From assembly GCF_041146395.1 (NCBI RefSeq), contig NC_090985.1, positions 719,501 through 783,500 of the forward strand: a stretch of 64,000 bases of DNA. Reading direction: 5' to 3'. The stretch is from Eulemur rufifrons. Its lineage: Eukaryota; Chordata; Mammalia; Primates; Lemuridae. Below, piece by piece: positions 1 to 12,449 of the stretch (the first letter of the stretch is position 1; each line of letters starts with the position of its first letter). The notes below the pieces were generated by a model. The model did not search any database. It worked only from the letters and a program-made list of their open reading frames with translations, and was not told the DNA's origin. The position numbers and the translations under genes were made by a program.

Positions 1-2559
1 TCTCGTGTGCCCAGGGTGTCTGGGGCTGGAGTCTCCATGAGCTGCAAACCGGAGGCCTGGACGCCGCCTGCAGAGAACAGGCCACGGGGCAGGGGAGGAA
101 AGGCCACGGCAGAGGGAGGGTCACGGGGCAGGGGAGGAAAGGCCACGGCAGAGGGAGGGTCACGGGGCAGGGAAGGAAAGGCCACGGCAGAGGGAGGGTC
201 AGGGGGGCAGGGAAGGAGAGGCCACGGCAGAGGGAGGGTCAGGGGGCAGGGAAGGAGAGGCCACGGCAGAGGGAGGGTCAGGGGGGCAGGGAAGGAGAGG
301 CCACGGCAGAGGGAGGGTCAGGGGGCAGGGAAGGAAAGGCTGAGGCAGAGGGAGGGTCAGGGGGGCAGGGGAGGAAAGGCCGCGGCAGAGGGATGGTCAG
401 GGGGCAGGGAAGGAGAGGCCACGGCAGAGGGAGGGTCAGGGGCCAGGGAAGGAAAGGCCACGGCAGAGGGAGGGCCACGGGGCAGGGAAGAAAAGGCCAC
501 GGCAGAGGGAGGGTCAGGGGCCAGGGAAGGAGAGGCCACGGCAGAGGGAGGGTCACGGGGCAGGGAAGGAAAGGCCACGGCAGAGGGAGGGTCAGGGGGC
601 AGGGAAGGAAAGGCCACGGCAGAGGGAGGGTCAGGGGGCAGGGAAGGAAAGGCCACGGCAGAGGGAGGGTCAGGGGGCAGGGAAGGAAAGGCCACGGCAG
701 AGGGAGGGTCAGGGGGCAGGGAAGGAAAGGCCACGGCAGAGGGAGGGTCAGGGGGCAGGGAAGGAAAGGCCACGGCAGAGGGAGGGTCAGGGGGCAGGGA
801 AGGAAAGGCCACGGCAGAGGGAGGGTCAGGGGGCAGGGAAGGAAAGACCACGGCAGAGGGAGGGTCACAGGGCAGGGAAGGAAAGGCCACGGCAGAGGGA
901 GGGTCAGGGGGCAGGGAAGGAAAGGCCACGGCAGAGGGAGGGCCACGGGGCAGGGAAGAAAAGGCCACGGCAGAGGGAGGGTCAGGGGCCAGGGAAGGAG
1001 AGGCCACGGCAGAGGGAGGGTCACGGGGCAGGGAAGGAAAGGCCACGGCAGAGGGAGGGTCAGGGGGCAGGGAAGGAAAGGCCACGGCAGAGGGAGGGTC
1101 ACAGGGCAGGGAAGGAGAGGCCACGGCAGAAGGAGGGTCAGGGGCCAGGGAAGGAGAGGCCACGGCAGAGGGAGGGTCACGGGGCAGGGAAGGAAAGGCC
1201 ACGGCAGAGGGAGGGTCAGGGGGCAGGGAAGGAAAGGCCACGGCAGAGGGAGGGTCACGGGGCAGGGAAGGAAAGGCTGAGGCAGAGGGAGGGTCAGGGG
1301 GCAGGGAAGGAGAGGCCACGGCAGAGGGAGGGCCACGGGGCAGGGAAGGAAAGTCCGCGGCAGAGGGAGGGTCAGGGGGCAGGGAAGGAGAGGCCACGGC
1401 AGAGGGAGGGTCACGGGGCAGGGAAGGAAAAGCCACGGCAGAGGGAGGGTCACGGGGCAGGAAAGGAAAGGCCATGGCAGAGGGATGGTCAGGGGGCAGG
1501 GAAGGAAAGGACGAGGCAGAGGCAGGGTCACGGGGGAGGGAAGGAAAGGCCACGGCAGAGGGAAGGCCACAGGGGAGGGAAGGAATGGCCGTGGCAGCGG
1601 GAGGCCAAGAACCTGTGTCAGCAAAGCTCAGCTGCTTTATCAGTGAAATGGGGCCACCTGGCAGGGTTTGAATCAAGACACAAGACTGACATGCCGACCG
1701 CGCCCTACACGGCCCTGTGCTCCTCCGAACGTGCAAATTAGTCCAAGTCTGCGGCCTCCTTTCGGGCATCGCACCCTCTTAGGACGAGGTCCCGGATCCT
1801 CTCAGGCGTCCCCTCGTCCCAGCCGGTTTGGGCTGGTCTGATGCTGCTCCTTGCAGCCTTGGGGGCTCCGCACCCCTCAACCTCACACAGGCCTGTCCCT
1901 CTGGAGCAAGCTGTGCCCCCCAACCAGGAACTCCTGGGGTCTCCAGCAAGGCCCCCCAGCCCCTCTGACCCGCACTCCTGCCCCCCGCCTGTGTCAGGGG
2001 GTGCAGGGTGTTTCTTTGGGCCTCTGCAGCCAAAGGCTGAAACGACCCACGTGTCCGTCAGAGGGAGGACGGCTGAATTGGGACGTCTCTGCCGCTGTGA
2101 GGGGGAGTGGGAGGACCTCTGCCCTCACAGGGCCGTGATCCCTAAGACGCATCATTAAGGGGAAAAGCCGGGGACACTGAGCAGGACACAGGGTGCCACC
2201 TTGTCGTAGGAAAGTTTGCCTGTGGACACCGACACAAGAAGCTGGTGACACTGCGCCTTTGGAGGGGACCTAGGCAGCTGGGGGACCTGTCACGGGATGC
2301 ACCTTTGTATCTGTGACTTGTGTGACTTGTGAACTTGGTGCCTTTTTAAAAGAAGATGCTACAAACCCCGTCTCTCTTGCCCTGGGGAAGATCAGGCGTG
2401 ATCATAAACCACCCAGTGGCCGTAAAATCAGCCAAGAATCTCAAGACAATTCATTTCTGACCAGGGGGCACAGGGAACAGGGAAGCCCTCCTGACAGGCC
2501 CGGTGTGGGCGGGGGCGGGCCGGGAGGTGGCCGCCCGGGCGGGGACGTGGGCCACTTAC
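1..2559. other. Last visible intron (partial)
   Basis: Holds the 39-bp minisatellite (about 75-1600) and then about 950 bases of plain GC-rich intron in which I recognise nothing. The final RASGRF1 coding exon is not here. Confidence 0.8.
75..1600. repeat. 39-bp minisatellite, about 39 tandem units
   Basis: The unit is 39 bp and purine-rich on the plus strand (core ggcagggaaggaaaggccac then ggcagagggagggtcaggg). Units between about 590 and 845 are nearly identical; those at the edges are more varied and slightly different in length before about 300. A block of variant units recurs after 468 bp (12 units): ccacggggcagggaagaaaa is at 475 and again at 943. Because 39 is a multiple of three, several frames stay open through the whole array. 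These are not genes. Confidence 0.97.
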
Positions 2560-2628
2560 CTTTGCTTGGTGCTCTATTTTGTAGGCGGTTTGCTGGAACT
2601 GGCGGATCTCCCGGATGATGTGGGAAAT
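2560..2628 (-). CDS. RASGRF1: RASGRF1 exon 26: CDC25 C-terminal helix
   Basis: Window codons 1113-1135, phase 0 at both ends (69 nt). It reads [20 protein letters not shown], then QAK. The acceptor is ccctccgcag and the donor is gtaagt. The family ends about 30 residues later (VTQYLL onward). No such exon is seen between here and position 1, so the last coding exon and 3'UTR lie off the left edge. Confidence 0.96.
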
Positions 2629-3520
2629 CTGCGGAGGGACGGGCGGTGTTAGGGGACAGTTTGCCTCCTTGGTGCCACCCCCCACTTTGCAGAGCCGAAG
2701 GGGGCGTCAACAGCTAAGCATGAAACCCGTCCCTCAATTCCATACACGGAGCCTTCTGGAAGGCGCCGCTGAGCCATCGTGGTTTTTCTAAACCAGCAGG
2801 CTGCTTCCGAGACGGGTCAGGGCCTGCGGGCTAATTACGCTGCGGGATTGAGAGGGAAAAACCTTCTCTCAGTGGCGTGAGCTGCCCGACACCCCCGAAA
2901 CCAACCCTGGGACCCCCGCAAAGTTGAAGGCAGCTGCCACTCCCTGAGTGCTGCCGTGCGCAGGCACAGGGTGAAGGGGCTTCCGCTCCGTCACCAGGGC
3001 AGCGCCCCCAACTCACGTGTGATGGCAAAGCTCTTCCTGGCGAAGGAGCCGTAGGTGAGGCCCCTGACAGCGCGGGTGCGAGGGGGATGGGCAGGGGAAG
3101 GAGGCGGCTGGACCCTGCTCCTGCTCAGGAGGTCTCCCTCTCCCTGTCCCCCTCCTGGGGCCCAGATTTTTCTGGGAAAATTTGAAAGCTACTTGCTCGG
3201 GAGGTGCCTGTGTGAGTGATTTCACTTTGGCCACGAGTGTCTGCGTGAACAATAGAGGGCGGGTGTGGACAGAGCCGTCGCTTGGCCTCACCCAGCCCCA
3301 GCCTGCCGGTCGGTCGGGGAGGCGGGAATGACGATGGCACCTGGCAGACCGTGGGACTGAAGGGGGACGTTGGGGCAAAGGCGGCTCGGGGCCTGCCGAG
3401 CGCTCCTGGGGCAGCCGGGCTGGGCTCCCAGACGGGCGCCCGTGCGCGGGCTGGGCCTGGGGGCACAGCGAGGGTGGCCCCGGGCTGGCTCTGACGCCCC
3501 CACCCCGCCGGGGGACGCAC
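2629..3520. other. Intron between exons 25 and 26
   Basis: GC-rich intron of 892 bases. Nothing recognisable apart from splice signals. Confidence 0.7.
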
Positions 3521-3638
3521 CATCCTCATCTTGGAGAAGTTGACCAGGCCGTCCTCCGTGTAGTTGGGCGTCCCCTCCTCGATGAAGGCCAGGTCGGTGA
3601 GGTACATCCCCAGGTACGGGACACAGGGCGGGTCGCAA
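3521..3638 (-). CDS. RASGRF1: RASGRF1 exon 25: CDC25 conserved region 3
   Basis: Window codons 1073-1112. It reads [20 protein letters not shown], then [19 protein letters not shown]. PxVPYLGxYLTDLxFIEEG is the signature block of RasGEF domains, contacting Ras switch regions. The acceptor is tttgcttccaag and the donor is gtgcgt. Confidence 0.97.
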
Positions 3639-6600
3639 CTTGGAAGCAAAGGCATGAACACAGGTTTCCACCAAGGAAGGACCTCCTGCCAGGCACAGAA
3701 CACCCTCCGCCCCCGCTTTGCCAGCGGCCAAGGCTGCCGCTCACCAAGACCGACTGTAACTCCGGGTCTCGGACTGGCATCGAGGTCTGAGTGTCCGCAT
3801 GGGGGATGGGGGACGGGGCGGGGCCCTGAGCTGTGTCCTCCTCCCCAGCCGGGAGGCCCTCCCTGCCCCCCCCCTCCGTCCCGGGAGTCCCTGGGCCCTG
3901 CCCAGCCCCTTCCCATCTCCTGTCCTCGCTCCGCTGAAACTCCCCACCCAGATCCCCCCGACCACCTCCCAGAGGGCTCTGCGGCCCAGGCCCCGTCCCC
4001 GCCAGTCACACGCCCTGGTCCCTCTGCGCACCGAGACCCCTCCTCTGCCTCCACCGGCATCTCCTCCCGCCAGGCACTGGGCGTGGGGTGCCAGGCTGGG
4101 AAACTCGCCCCCTGAGACCACCTTCCCGGAAGCAGCTTCTGAGCGGAGGACTGGTGACAGTCTCCACAGTTGGTGACTCTCGGGGACTGCACTTTTGGGC
4201 GATGGGCCCCCGGGAGTGATGTGTGGCCCTGAAGCAGGCCGGCCTGCTCCTTCACAGCGTGTGCCGGTGCCCGGGGTGGGTGCTGGGCCAGGCCCCTGGG
4301 GTCTGCCATGGAGTCCTCGGCCCCTGTCCCCTGGCCGGGCTCCTTCTGGCCCCTCGGGGGGCTCCTTGCAGGGTGCTCTGCAGCCCTCCCAGCTCAGCAC
4401 CCAGATGCAGGCGGGGTCGCCCAGCACAAGGCAGGTGACCCTCCGGCCCAGCTCCCTTTGTCTCCGTGACCCTCCGGCCACTCTGCAGGGGGCGGGGAGG
4501 GGGGCAGAGCAAGCGCAGGAACCTCCCTGTCCTTCCGCTGCTGCTGGGGGCCCCCGGGCCAGTCCTTTCCCTCTCTGGTCCTCAGGCTCCCGTGGGCAGC
4601 GGCGCTGGTGCCAGCCAAGACGGTTTTAGGAGGTCGAGGCACAGACACCACATTCAATACCGCGGATTCCTTCCGGAAGAAACACTCGGCCTTTACCGTC
4701 TCCCTGGAGCCCAGGAGGGGCCTCGCGGGGGGTGCGGCTCTGACGCTTTTCCAGGCCTTTCTCCTCCTTCCACCGTTTCCTTTCTGAACGAGCAGCAGCT
4801 GGTCTCAGAGCCACGGCGGCAACGGCGGCTCGGCCAGGACGTGGGGCCTCCGGCCGCTCTCCGCACGCCTGCTCCGAGGCGGCTCGCGTGTGTGCGGGGA
4901 GAGCTCGCCGTTTCCCAGGACGTAAAACTTCCTTCTTATTCAAACTTATGTTTGGGGAACAGTGAGTTAATTTAAAGGAGGCTACGAAGTGAACACAGGG
5001 ACAGCTGGCATAGGGGTGTGACAGGGTCATGAGGGAGGTGACGCCTGGCGTTAGGGACACAGTGGACGGAAGTGTTTTCCAATCCGAGGTCTAGACCCTT
5101 CCGTGGGTGTGGACATCAGTTTAGAGAGTGTAGACCGGATTAAAGAAACAGTGAAACAGAAAACATCAGCTCACGGCGTGGGACGAAGGCAACGTTCCGT
5201 GGATTTTGTCCCTGCTGTGCTTGCTGCTTTTTAAATTTTTACTGTGGGTTGTGACACAACCAGTGAGGGTCACCCGGACCCCTGGGGACGGCTCTGGGTC
5301 CCTGCAGCCCTGTGGGCCCGTGGCAGGGTTTTGCTTCTCTCCTTCCACGCCCGGGTTTGTGGGGCAACACAGGACGAGTCCAGAGCTCCGGGCTGCGAGG
5401 CCTCGGCAGGTTCCGGGAGGTTCTGGGAGATGCTTGCTCCCTGCGCCCAGCTGCCTGTGTGCATGGGGACAGCCAGGCAACCCCGAGTGCTCCGGCACGG
5501 AAGGGGGGAGGGGAGGCTGGGTGATCCGGGATTCGGGGGGTTTCTGAAGGACTCACGGGGTCTGTGCCCACCAGACCGTGGGGACGGCCACTCAGTGCAT
5601 TTCCCCTGGCGTTTGTGGCGACCCAGATCCAGCTGTGATTAGGGGATGGATTTGCAGGTGGTGCCTCCCGGTCCCGGACTGACCTCTGTCCCTGTCACCA
5701 CCTCCAGAGGGAGGGGCCTCGCTGGAGGGCAGAGCTCACTCAGCCTCACACAGGACCAGCCCCACCAGGGCCATGCAGGCCACCTCTGGGCTGGCAGGGG
5801 GACGGTGGGGGCCACAGGGGCGCCCTGGCCTCTCTCCAGGGAGGGGGGTCCGGCCTGCCCTCAGCCGGGCCTCTCCAGCAAGGTGACGTGAGGGTGGCGG
5901 AGTCCTCACACGCCTGTTGCTGACAGTTCAGTGGGCAAAGTGCCCAACCCCGTCCCAGAAGCTGCTTCCGGTTTCTGGGCGGGGCCTGGTGGTGGCGCAG
6001 CAGTGGCTGGTGACACCTGGCGTCCTGGCCTTGCCTGCGGTTGTCTGGAGCCCCGGAACTTGACGTTTCTTCCTACCCCGAAGTTCCTAACAAGGCCACG
6101 CGGGACACAGAGACCCCATGGTGCCTGTCACTGACAGCCAGAGCCGCTGCCCGACCTGCTCTCCGCGGAGCCCCAGGACGCAGGCCCGGGGTGGGGGGCC
6201 ATGGGGTCACTGTCCCGTCTCCCCACGCTGCCCCCTGGCTGGCCACGCTCCCCGGCAAGTGTCTGCTGGCCGTGGGGCCCCCCCTTCTGCCTCGAGGCCC
6301 ACTCGGGGCTGGGCTGTGCTGAGTCCCCTGGGCTCAGGGATTCCTTCGACTTTGGAAACGATTGCAGTGCAGGGGCCAGGGGGGTCCAATCCTGCCTTCT
6401 GTCGGGCGGCACCCCCCGCCTCGCCGCGCGATCAGGAGGAGGCTGGGCTTCGCTGTGGGGTCCCCCAGAAAATCAGGATAGAGACAGACACCTGGTCCTG
6501 CTGACCCCCGAAACGCTAGAATCGCAGTCTTGGGGCTGATCACATCCACACAGATCGTGGATTTCACCCACATAAAGGACAAGGGTGGCCTGGTGGCAGC

Positions 6601-8541
6601 TGGCCACACACCCTCCACAGCTGCTCCCGGCCCCGGTTCGGGGGACAGAGACAGGCCTGGGCTGCAGCACCGCAGCCGGCCCCAGCTCCCCTAGGTCGGG
6701 ACGTCCTGTTCGCGTCGCGCAGAGGGGCCGACGTGCACTGTGCGCTGGGCTGAGGTCAGAACCGAGCCCGACAGAGCCGGGGGCCACACTTCACTGCTAG
6801 CTTTGGTTCTCGGCCACATTTCTGTTACATGGAGCTGTGGGAAGGTTCCGGTCTCTGGGAGGCTGAGAGGAGGGGATGGTCTTGGGGCTTAGGCTCAGTG
6901 AGCGAGGAGAGGAAATAAGGTCCCTCTTGGGGACCAGAGGGGACACCTGGCAAAGGCTGTAGGTGGCCGAGGGACAGTGAGGAGAGCGGCTGGGGAAGGG
7001 GTGTGGGTTTGGGGTGGGGTCCTGCTGGGAAAGGCACTCACACCGGCCCACGGGGAACCAGACAGGGGAAGACAGTCAGGATGGGGACACTGGGACGGAA
7101 GGGGGACCACGCAGGCAGTGGTGGTGGCGGACAAGGAAGCCACGTGAAGGAGGTGGATGGGGCTGCGCCTGGGGGGTCTCGGGGGTGGGCAGGTCCCCAC
7201 AGGCAGGGCCCCGGGGGCCCAGGCGGAAGAGGGTGCAGGACAGCACAGGTCAGGGAGCGTCCGTCTGGGGACACAGACAGCGTGGAGACAGTCAGGGCCA
7301 GGCACACGCAGCTGGCCAAGGACAGACACGTGTGGCGGGAAGGGAACAGAGGTGGCTGGCAGGGCTGGCGGGGTGGGGGGAGCAGCGTGTCAAAGCCGCC
7401 GTCAGGGGCTGGAGGTTGTGCCGGCCCCACCCCCAGGGCCCCGGGACGGTGAACCCCAGTGGGTTCATGCGACCCCTCCAGGGAGTGGCAGTTTCCTGAG
7501 CTCTATGGGGACTCTGGACCCCAGGGTCCCCCCGGGTCTGGTGCATGGCCATGGGGCCAGGAGAGGAGGGGACGTCCGGTCAGCACAGGGAGGGCAGAGT
7601 GGTGTGGGTGCCTGGGGTGACCCGGGGGGAGAGACAGAAGCAGACCCCGCGTTCCACAGGCCACAGCGTGGGCAGTGGGTCCCTGCTCCCCCGGGAGAGC
7701 TCCCTGCAGCCCCGGGGGCTGCCTTGGAGGCCGGCGTGGGCCCCCTGCTCTACTGCCCGGGGCCGCCGCCTGCCAGCTCCTCAGCCTCCCGGTCCCGAAA
7801 AACAGGAGGGAGGAGCTGCCCCCCACGGACACGTGGCCATGTCTGTGGGTATTTTTGGAGGGGCGTCATCAGCATGCCGTGGCTGAAGCCAGGGATGCTG
7901 CTGACAGCCACACGCACAGACGGTCCCCGCGGCAGAGTGTCCGTCACCCGCCCCACGACGGGGGGCCAAGGCCGAAGCTATCAAGTGCAGGACGGCTGGG
8001 GCGTTGCCCGGCAAGTGCCCGGAATGATTATTGGTAAAACCGTATTTCTTTGCTTCCCAGACGCCATTGACTGTAAAATGCACAGTGCTTTGAGGACTTG
8101 CTGTCAAGTGGCCAAGACGCACAATCACACCACACACCGCACAATCACACCACACGCCGCGCAATCACACCACACGCCGCGCAATCACACCACACGCCGC
8201 GCAATCACACCACACGCCGCGCAATCACACCACACACCGACACTAGTAACATGCGACGTCAGGTCTGTTAAGCTGCAAACACACGTGCATCTTAGAGTCA
8301 AGGACCCTGGCACCACCGTTGTCATCCTAGCAGCCACCGTGCTCCGGGCTCCTGCGCTTCGCCTGAGAAGTGCGGCCCAACCCTGGGACGCCACCCTGGG
8401 GTCCGGGAGGTCGGGGTCTTCGGGCAGACAGAGGGACAGACAGACAGACAGACAGGCCTCCTCTCTGGCGTGGCACACAAAGTCCTCTGCAATCGGGGCT
8501 ATGATTTAAAAAATAACAGTGACAAAATGACACACACTTAC
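3639..8541. other. Intron between exons 24 and 25
   Basis: 4.9 kb of GC-rich sequence. The only structured elements I see are the 20-bp tandem array at 8.1-8.2 kb and a short (gaca)n tract at 8431-8457. No transposon could be named with confidence. Confidence 0.7.
8120..8240. repeat. 20-bp tandem repeat, 6 units
   Basis: The unit is caatcacaccacacgccgcg, repeated about six times with small changes in the first and last copies. A and C dominate the plus strand. It lies 300 bases beyond the donor of exon 24 in transcript direction. Confidence 0.93.
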
Positions 8542-8621
8542 TTTTTCAGAGCTTCTCTGAGATTCTTAAATCTGCCCTCTGATGACACAAGCTTTTGGAG
8601 CTTATCAATCAGAGCTTTTGT
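8542..8621 (-). CDS. RASGRF1: RASGRF1 exon 24: CDC25, helical hairpin side
   Basis: Window codons 1047-1072 plus two bases. It reads TKALIDKLQKLVSSEGRFKN, then LREALK. The acceptor is ctgttccttctag and the donor is gtaagt. Only 10 of 26 third codon positions are G or C, sharply unlike its neighbours, although the protein sequence is conserved. The split Asn is completed by the next exon. Confidence 0.96.
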
Positions 8622-11600
8622 CTAGAAGGAACAGAAGCGTTTACTGACACAAGGCACGCCCAGGCCCGGCTCGGCCAGCGCCACCACCACCATGCTGCCC
8701 TCCGGGCTGTGGATCTGGGACTCCCTGTGCTGGGACCCTGCCCCGGACTCCCCAGGGGTCCTCGTTCCATGGCCTGTGCTCACCCGTCTCCCAGGGGCAA
8801 GGGAGCGGGCGTGAGGACCTGAGTGAGGACTGGGCCTGGCCACGCTGTGGGCTCCGGGGCTGGCGGCTGGGAAGGGCCTGGTGGGGCCGCCGGGAGCCGC
8901 ACTCAGAGCAGGGGGGCTGACGTTCGTCAGGGTCTTCCTCACGAACTGCACCCAGGGGACGGGACCCTCTGCTGGCACCTTCCCTCTCATGTACCGGGAA
9001 CGCCACCGGATGTGGGAGTCAAGAATAAAGACGGCAGATGGGCTGATCCTCAGAGAAAGGCCCCGGTGGGGGGGGACCCCGGCAGAGGGGTTTGCAGATG
9101 ACCCGCCGGGCCCCGCACACGCTCGGCTGGGGCAGAGTTTGGTGGCCGGAGTCTGTCTGGAGGGACAGATGTGTCCCACGGAGAGCGCCCGGGTGGGGTC
9201 TGACTCTGCTCCTCGAGGCCCTGAGCACCCTGGCTTACGCGGCGGCTGGAGAGCACAGAAACTCCCTATCCAGCTCCGCTCCTCAAAATCCGGAACGTGG
9301 CTGGGAATCTATGCCAGGGAGCAGCCCCGTGCCAGGCCACGCCGCCGGAGTGCCGGTCGGCCCGGAGGGACCCAGAGGCCAAGCACACGCCCACCTTGGG
9401 TCGGATGGATTTCCGGCTGAGAAATCCACCTGCCGACAGTGACAGTCCGACGTCACTCTGGCGGAGGCGAGGTCAGCGTGTGCTCCCTAAGGGGACGACG
9501 GCGGAGCACCCCGTGCAGTGGGAGGAGCGCGGGCACCTGTGTGCACCTGTGTGCCCCGACCCTGCCAAAGCACCGTGTGTCCCGTGTCTGGCGACACAGA
9601 CACGCGGCGGCACAGAGCGCCACGCGGGGCAGGCGGTGGTTCTGCTCAGAGGCCCGGCAAGGCCGGGACACGCAGCCCAACCTCTGCCTGGGCCCCGGCC
9701 TCCCTCCTGCTCGCGGCCCTCCCAGAGCTCTCCCTCCTTCCGCTTTTCCACCCCCCGACATGGCTCAGGTCAGACGTGGGGCTGAGTCGGGAGACTGGGG
9801 CCTCCCCAGGGTCTGTCACCCACCCCCGCAGGGCGCAGGCAAGTGGCCTCTCCTGTCCCTCGCCCGGCCTCCGCTTCCCCCTCTGGAGGACGGGAGGTGG
9901 GCCCAGGCGGCCCTGAGGCAGGACTAGCTCAGAGATCCCGGGCTGGGAGACACAGAGGCTGATGGAGAGGCCCCTGTGGCCACACAGCTCCGGGTGGTGT
10001 CCCCAGGGGAGCAGCACAGTCGTCCTGCTCAGGGACGTCACCACCCGGTCCGCCCCAGAGGCAGTTCTGTTTCGTCCTGGGCTTTTGTTTGTTTTGCAAA
10101 GAGGATGGGGAGAGGGGTGGAAAGAAGAAGGGGGAAATGAAAAGTCCCAACAAAACCTGCCTGTCTGACTCCTGCCAGGGGCTGAACCGGACGCTGCGCT
10201 TTTCCGCTTTGGGCAAACACGTCCAGGGCAGTGACAAAAACCAGCCGCCAAGGCTGCATCTCAGGCCATCTGAGAAGTGCGGCCACTTAGGTGGGTCATG
10301 GGTGTCCGTGAGATCCTCGCAGGGACGAGGAGCTGCGCAGACACAGCCACGGCCCAGCGGCAGGGCTGGCGGCCGGCCCAGTGTGCCGCGGAGGGGGAGG
10401 CCCAGGTGCCGCCAGAGGACCAGGACTTTGCCTTCTAGACCAGGCCAGCTGGCCCCGGGCCCTCAATGCCACCCTGCAGCTCAGGCCGGGCCACACATCC
10501 TGACCCTAACTGAACTTTGTGTGCGTTCCCAAGACGAAGAGTCAGGACGGCCAAGGTGGGTCCCTCCCCGTGCCACGAGGGGGGCGATGCTCGAGAACGA
10601 GGCCAAGACATGCAGGAACTGTGGGTTCCAGGAAGCCCCCGGGGGAGGGAACCTGGGGCCTGGCCTGGAGGGCCTTTGGGAGGGATGTCACCACGCCCAC
10701 AGCACAGGGAGGGAAGAAAGACGGGCACCTGGCATGGCCCCCAGACCCTGCCGACAGCCCGTCTGAACCTCAACAGGCCAGATCAGTCTGGGTGACCTGG
10801 GGCTTCCGCAGAGCCCTGCGCGAGCCCCGGCGTCAGGAGTTCACAGCAGCCTGTGCCACGTGTGGCCGGCGGTGCCTGCAGCCCCAGGCTCCCAAGCTCC
10901 CGGGCTCTGTCTTTCCTGGGGTCTGCTAACAAGAGTGGCCTCTTCCATGGCCCTTGCTGTAAGCCTGGCATCCTGTGTGCCAGGCAGCAAGAGGCCCAGC
11001 CTCACTGGGAAGTCACCTGCTGTCACCAGGGGCTGGGCTGAGCCCGGCTGCTGAGCAGGAGGAGGATTCACGGACAGGCGACCTGCTGCTGGCAGGAGGC
11101 GGGGCGAGGCGGGGCGAGGCGGGGCGAGGCGGGGCGAGGCGGGGCGAGGCGGGGCGAGGCGGGGCGAGGCGGGGCGAGGCGGGGCGAGGCGGGGCAGACA
11201 AAGAGAACAGTGAGGGGACACTAGCGTGGTGCCAATGAGACAGGCCCCCTGGGGCCCCGGGTCCCGCACAGCCACCCAGCTGTGGGACCAGACACTGCCG
11301 CCGGTCGTCGGTGCCCGGGAGGCTTATCCGTCCGGCGGTGCCCGTCCAGTCCCCGCACACTCGCAGGCTGGCTGGGCACCTCCCAGGTGCACCAAGGGCA
11401 TCGCCCGCCTCCCGCAGGGAGAGCTCCCCTCCCCCGGGCAGGGGGCTTTGCGCCCAGGGAAGAGTCTACCTCTCGGTTTTCAGAGTCTTGTTTTGAGGGA
11501 AGAAAGATTGAGCCACACTTAGGATAACCAGTGGGTGTCAGGGACCAGCTAACGCTGGTGACCCGGAGGGCGGGTGAGACTGGAGTCCTGGGAAGGGACT

Positions 11601-11915
11601 GGCAGGACCACCTGACAGTGCCTCGGCTTCCCTGCAGGGCCAGGCTGGGGTCCCCACGCGGCTGGACTCTCTGCCCCAACTCAGGAAGCGTGCTGGGACC
11701 CACACGTCCCACTCTGGGGTAGTAACTGCTCAGGGGGCACTAATGTCCCACAGGTCCCACGGCCTCGCCTGAGAGCTGGCATCTGCCCCAGGTAACACGG
11801 GAGAAGCGATTCTGTTTCGCCCGAGTGTGTGGCCCTCAGCCCAGTCCTCTGCCCACTCGTGGCCGCCCTGTGGCCGCCCCGGCCCCCCCCCAGGCAGGCG
11901 GCCCCCTGCCCGCAC
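8622..11915. other. Intron between exons 23 and 24
   Basis: 3.3 kb, GC-rich. It contains the decamer GC-box array at 11.1-11.2 kb. No other element recognised. Confidence 0.7.
11098..11196. repeat. Perfect decamer GC-box array (GGCGGGGCGA), about 10 units
   Basis: Ten-base unit ggcggggcga repeated about ten times without a mismatch. Each unit contains GGCGGGGC, the Sp1/KLF core, and a run of four guanines, so the plus strand can form G-quadruplexes. The lack of any divergence indicates a young or actively changing array. Confidence 0.96.
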
Positions 11916-12113
11916 CTGCTTGGAGACCTTGAGCCAGGTCTTCTTGAGCCGGAAGATGGCGCTGCGGTTCATGGACGAGGTGATCTCCAGCACCGCGTTG
12001 TAGTTGTGGAGGCAGCGGCAGATGTCGGCCACCGCCACCCACTTCTCGATGGCGCTCACCCTCGCGCCGATGTCCTCGTTGCGGACGATTTCCGAAGCGA
12101 TCAGGTTACTGAT
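11916..12113 (-). CDS. RASGRF1: RASGRF1 exon 23: CDC25 catalytic heart
   Basis: Window codons 981-1046, phase 0 at both ends (198 nt). It reads [40 protein letters not shown] and [20 protein letters not shown]. This is structurally conserved region 2 of RasGEFs: the Ras-binding surface with the [12 protein letters not shown] helix. The acceptor is gttggcttaaag and the donor is gtgcgg. No inactivating change is visible. Confidence 0.97.
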
Positions 12114-12449
12114 CTTTAAGCCAACGCGGTGAGACAAGAGACAAGGAAGAGGGACAAGTGGGGAAGGGAAGACAAATCGTCACTATCTGCAGACACGGCC
12201 ACCTGTTTGCAAACACGGAGAACGAATCGGGAAGCAGCTGGCGGAGCCCCCGGGGTCAGGGTTAAGCACGGAACACACAGAAATGAAGTGTTTTCCTGCG
12301 AATTAGCAATAGCCAATCAGCAAATGCAACGAAGAGGAGACTACCTTCAAAATAACAACGGGAATTTGTAAATCACCTAAGAACTTAAATTAATGCAAAC
12401 TGTATAAGATGTTACATAGAAAAAAAAAGGTTACCAATGGCTATAAAAG

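Noticed and set aside
75..1600. CRISPR-like array
   Set aside because: Units are joined head to tail with no unique spacers, and the context is a mammalian intron. The same holds for the other tandem arrays.
7..1671. Reading frames of 295-554 codons on both strands at the left edge
   Set aside because: They are translations of the 39-bp minisatellite. The 13-residue periodicity and openness in several frames follow from the unit length; no start context, splice structure or family resemblance.
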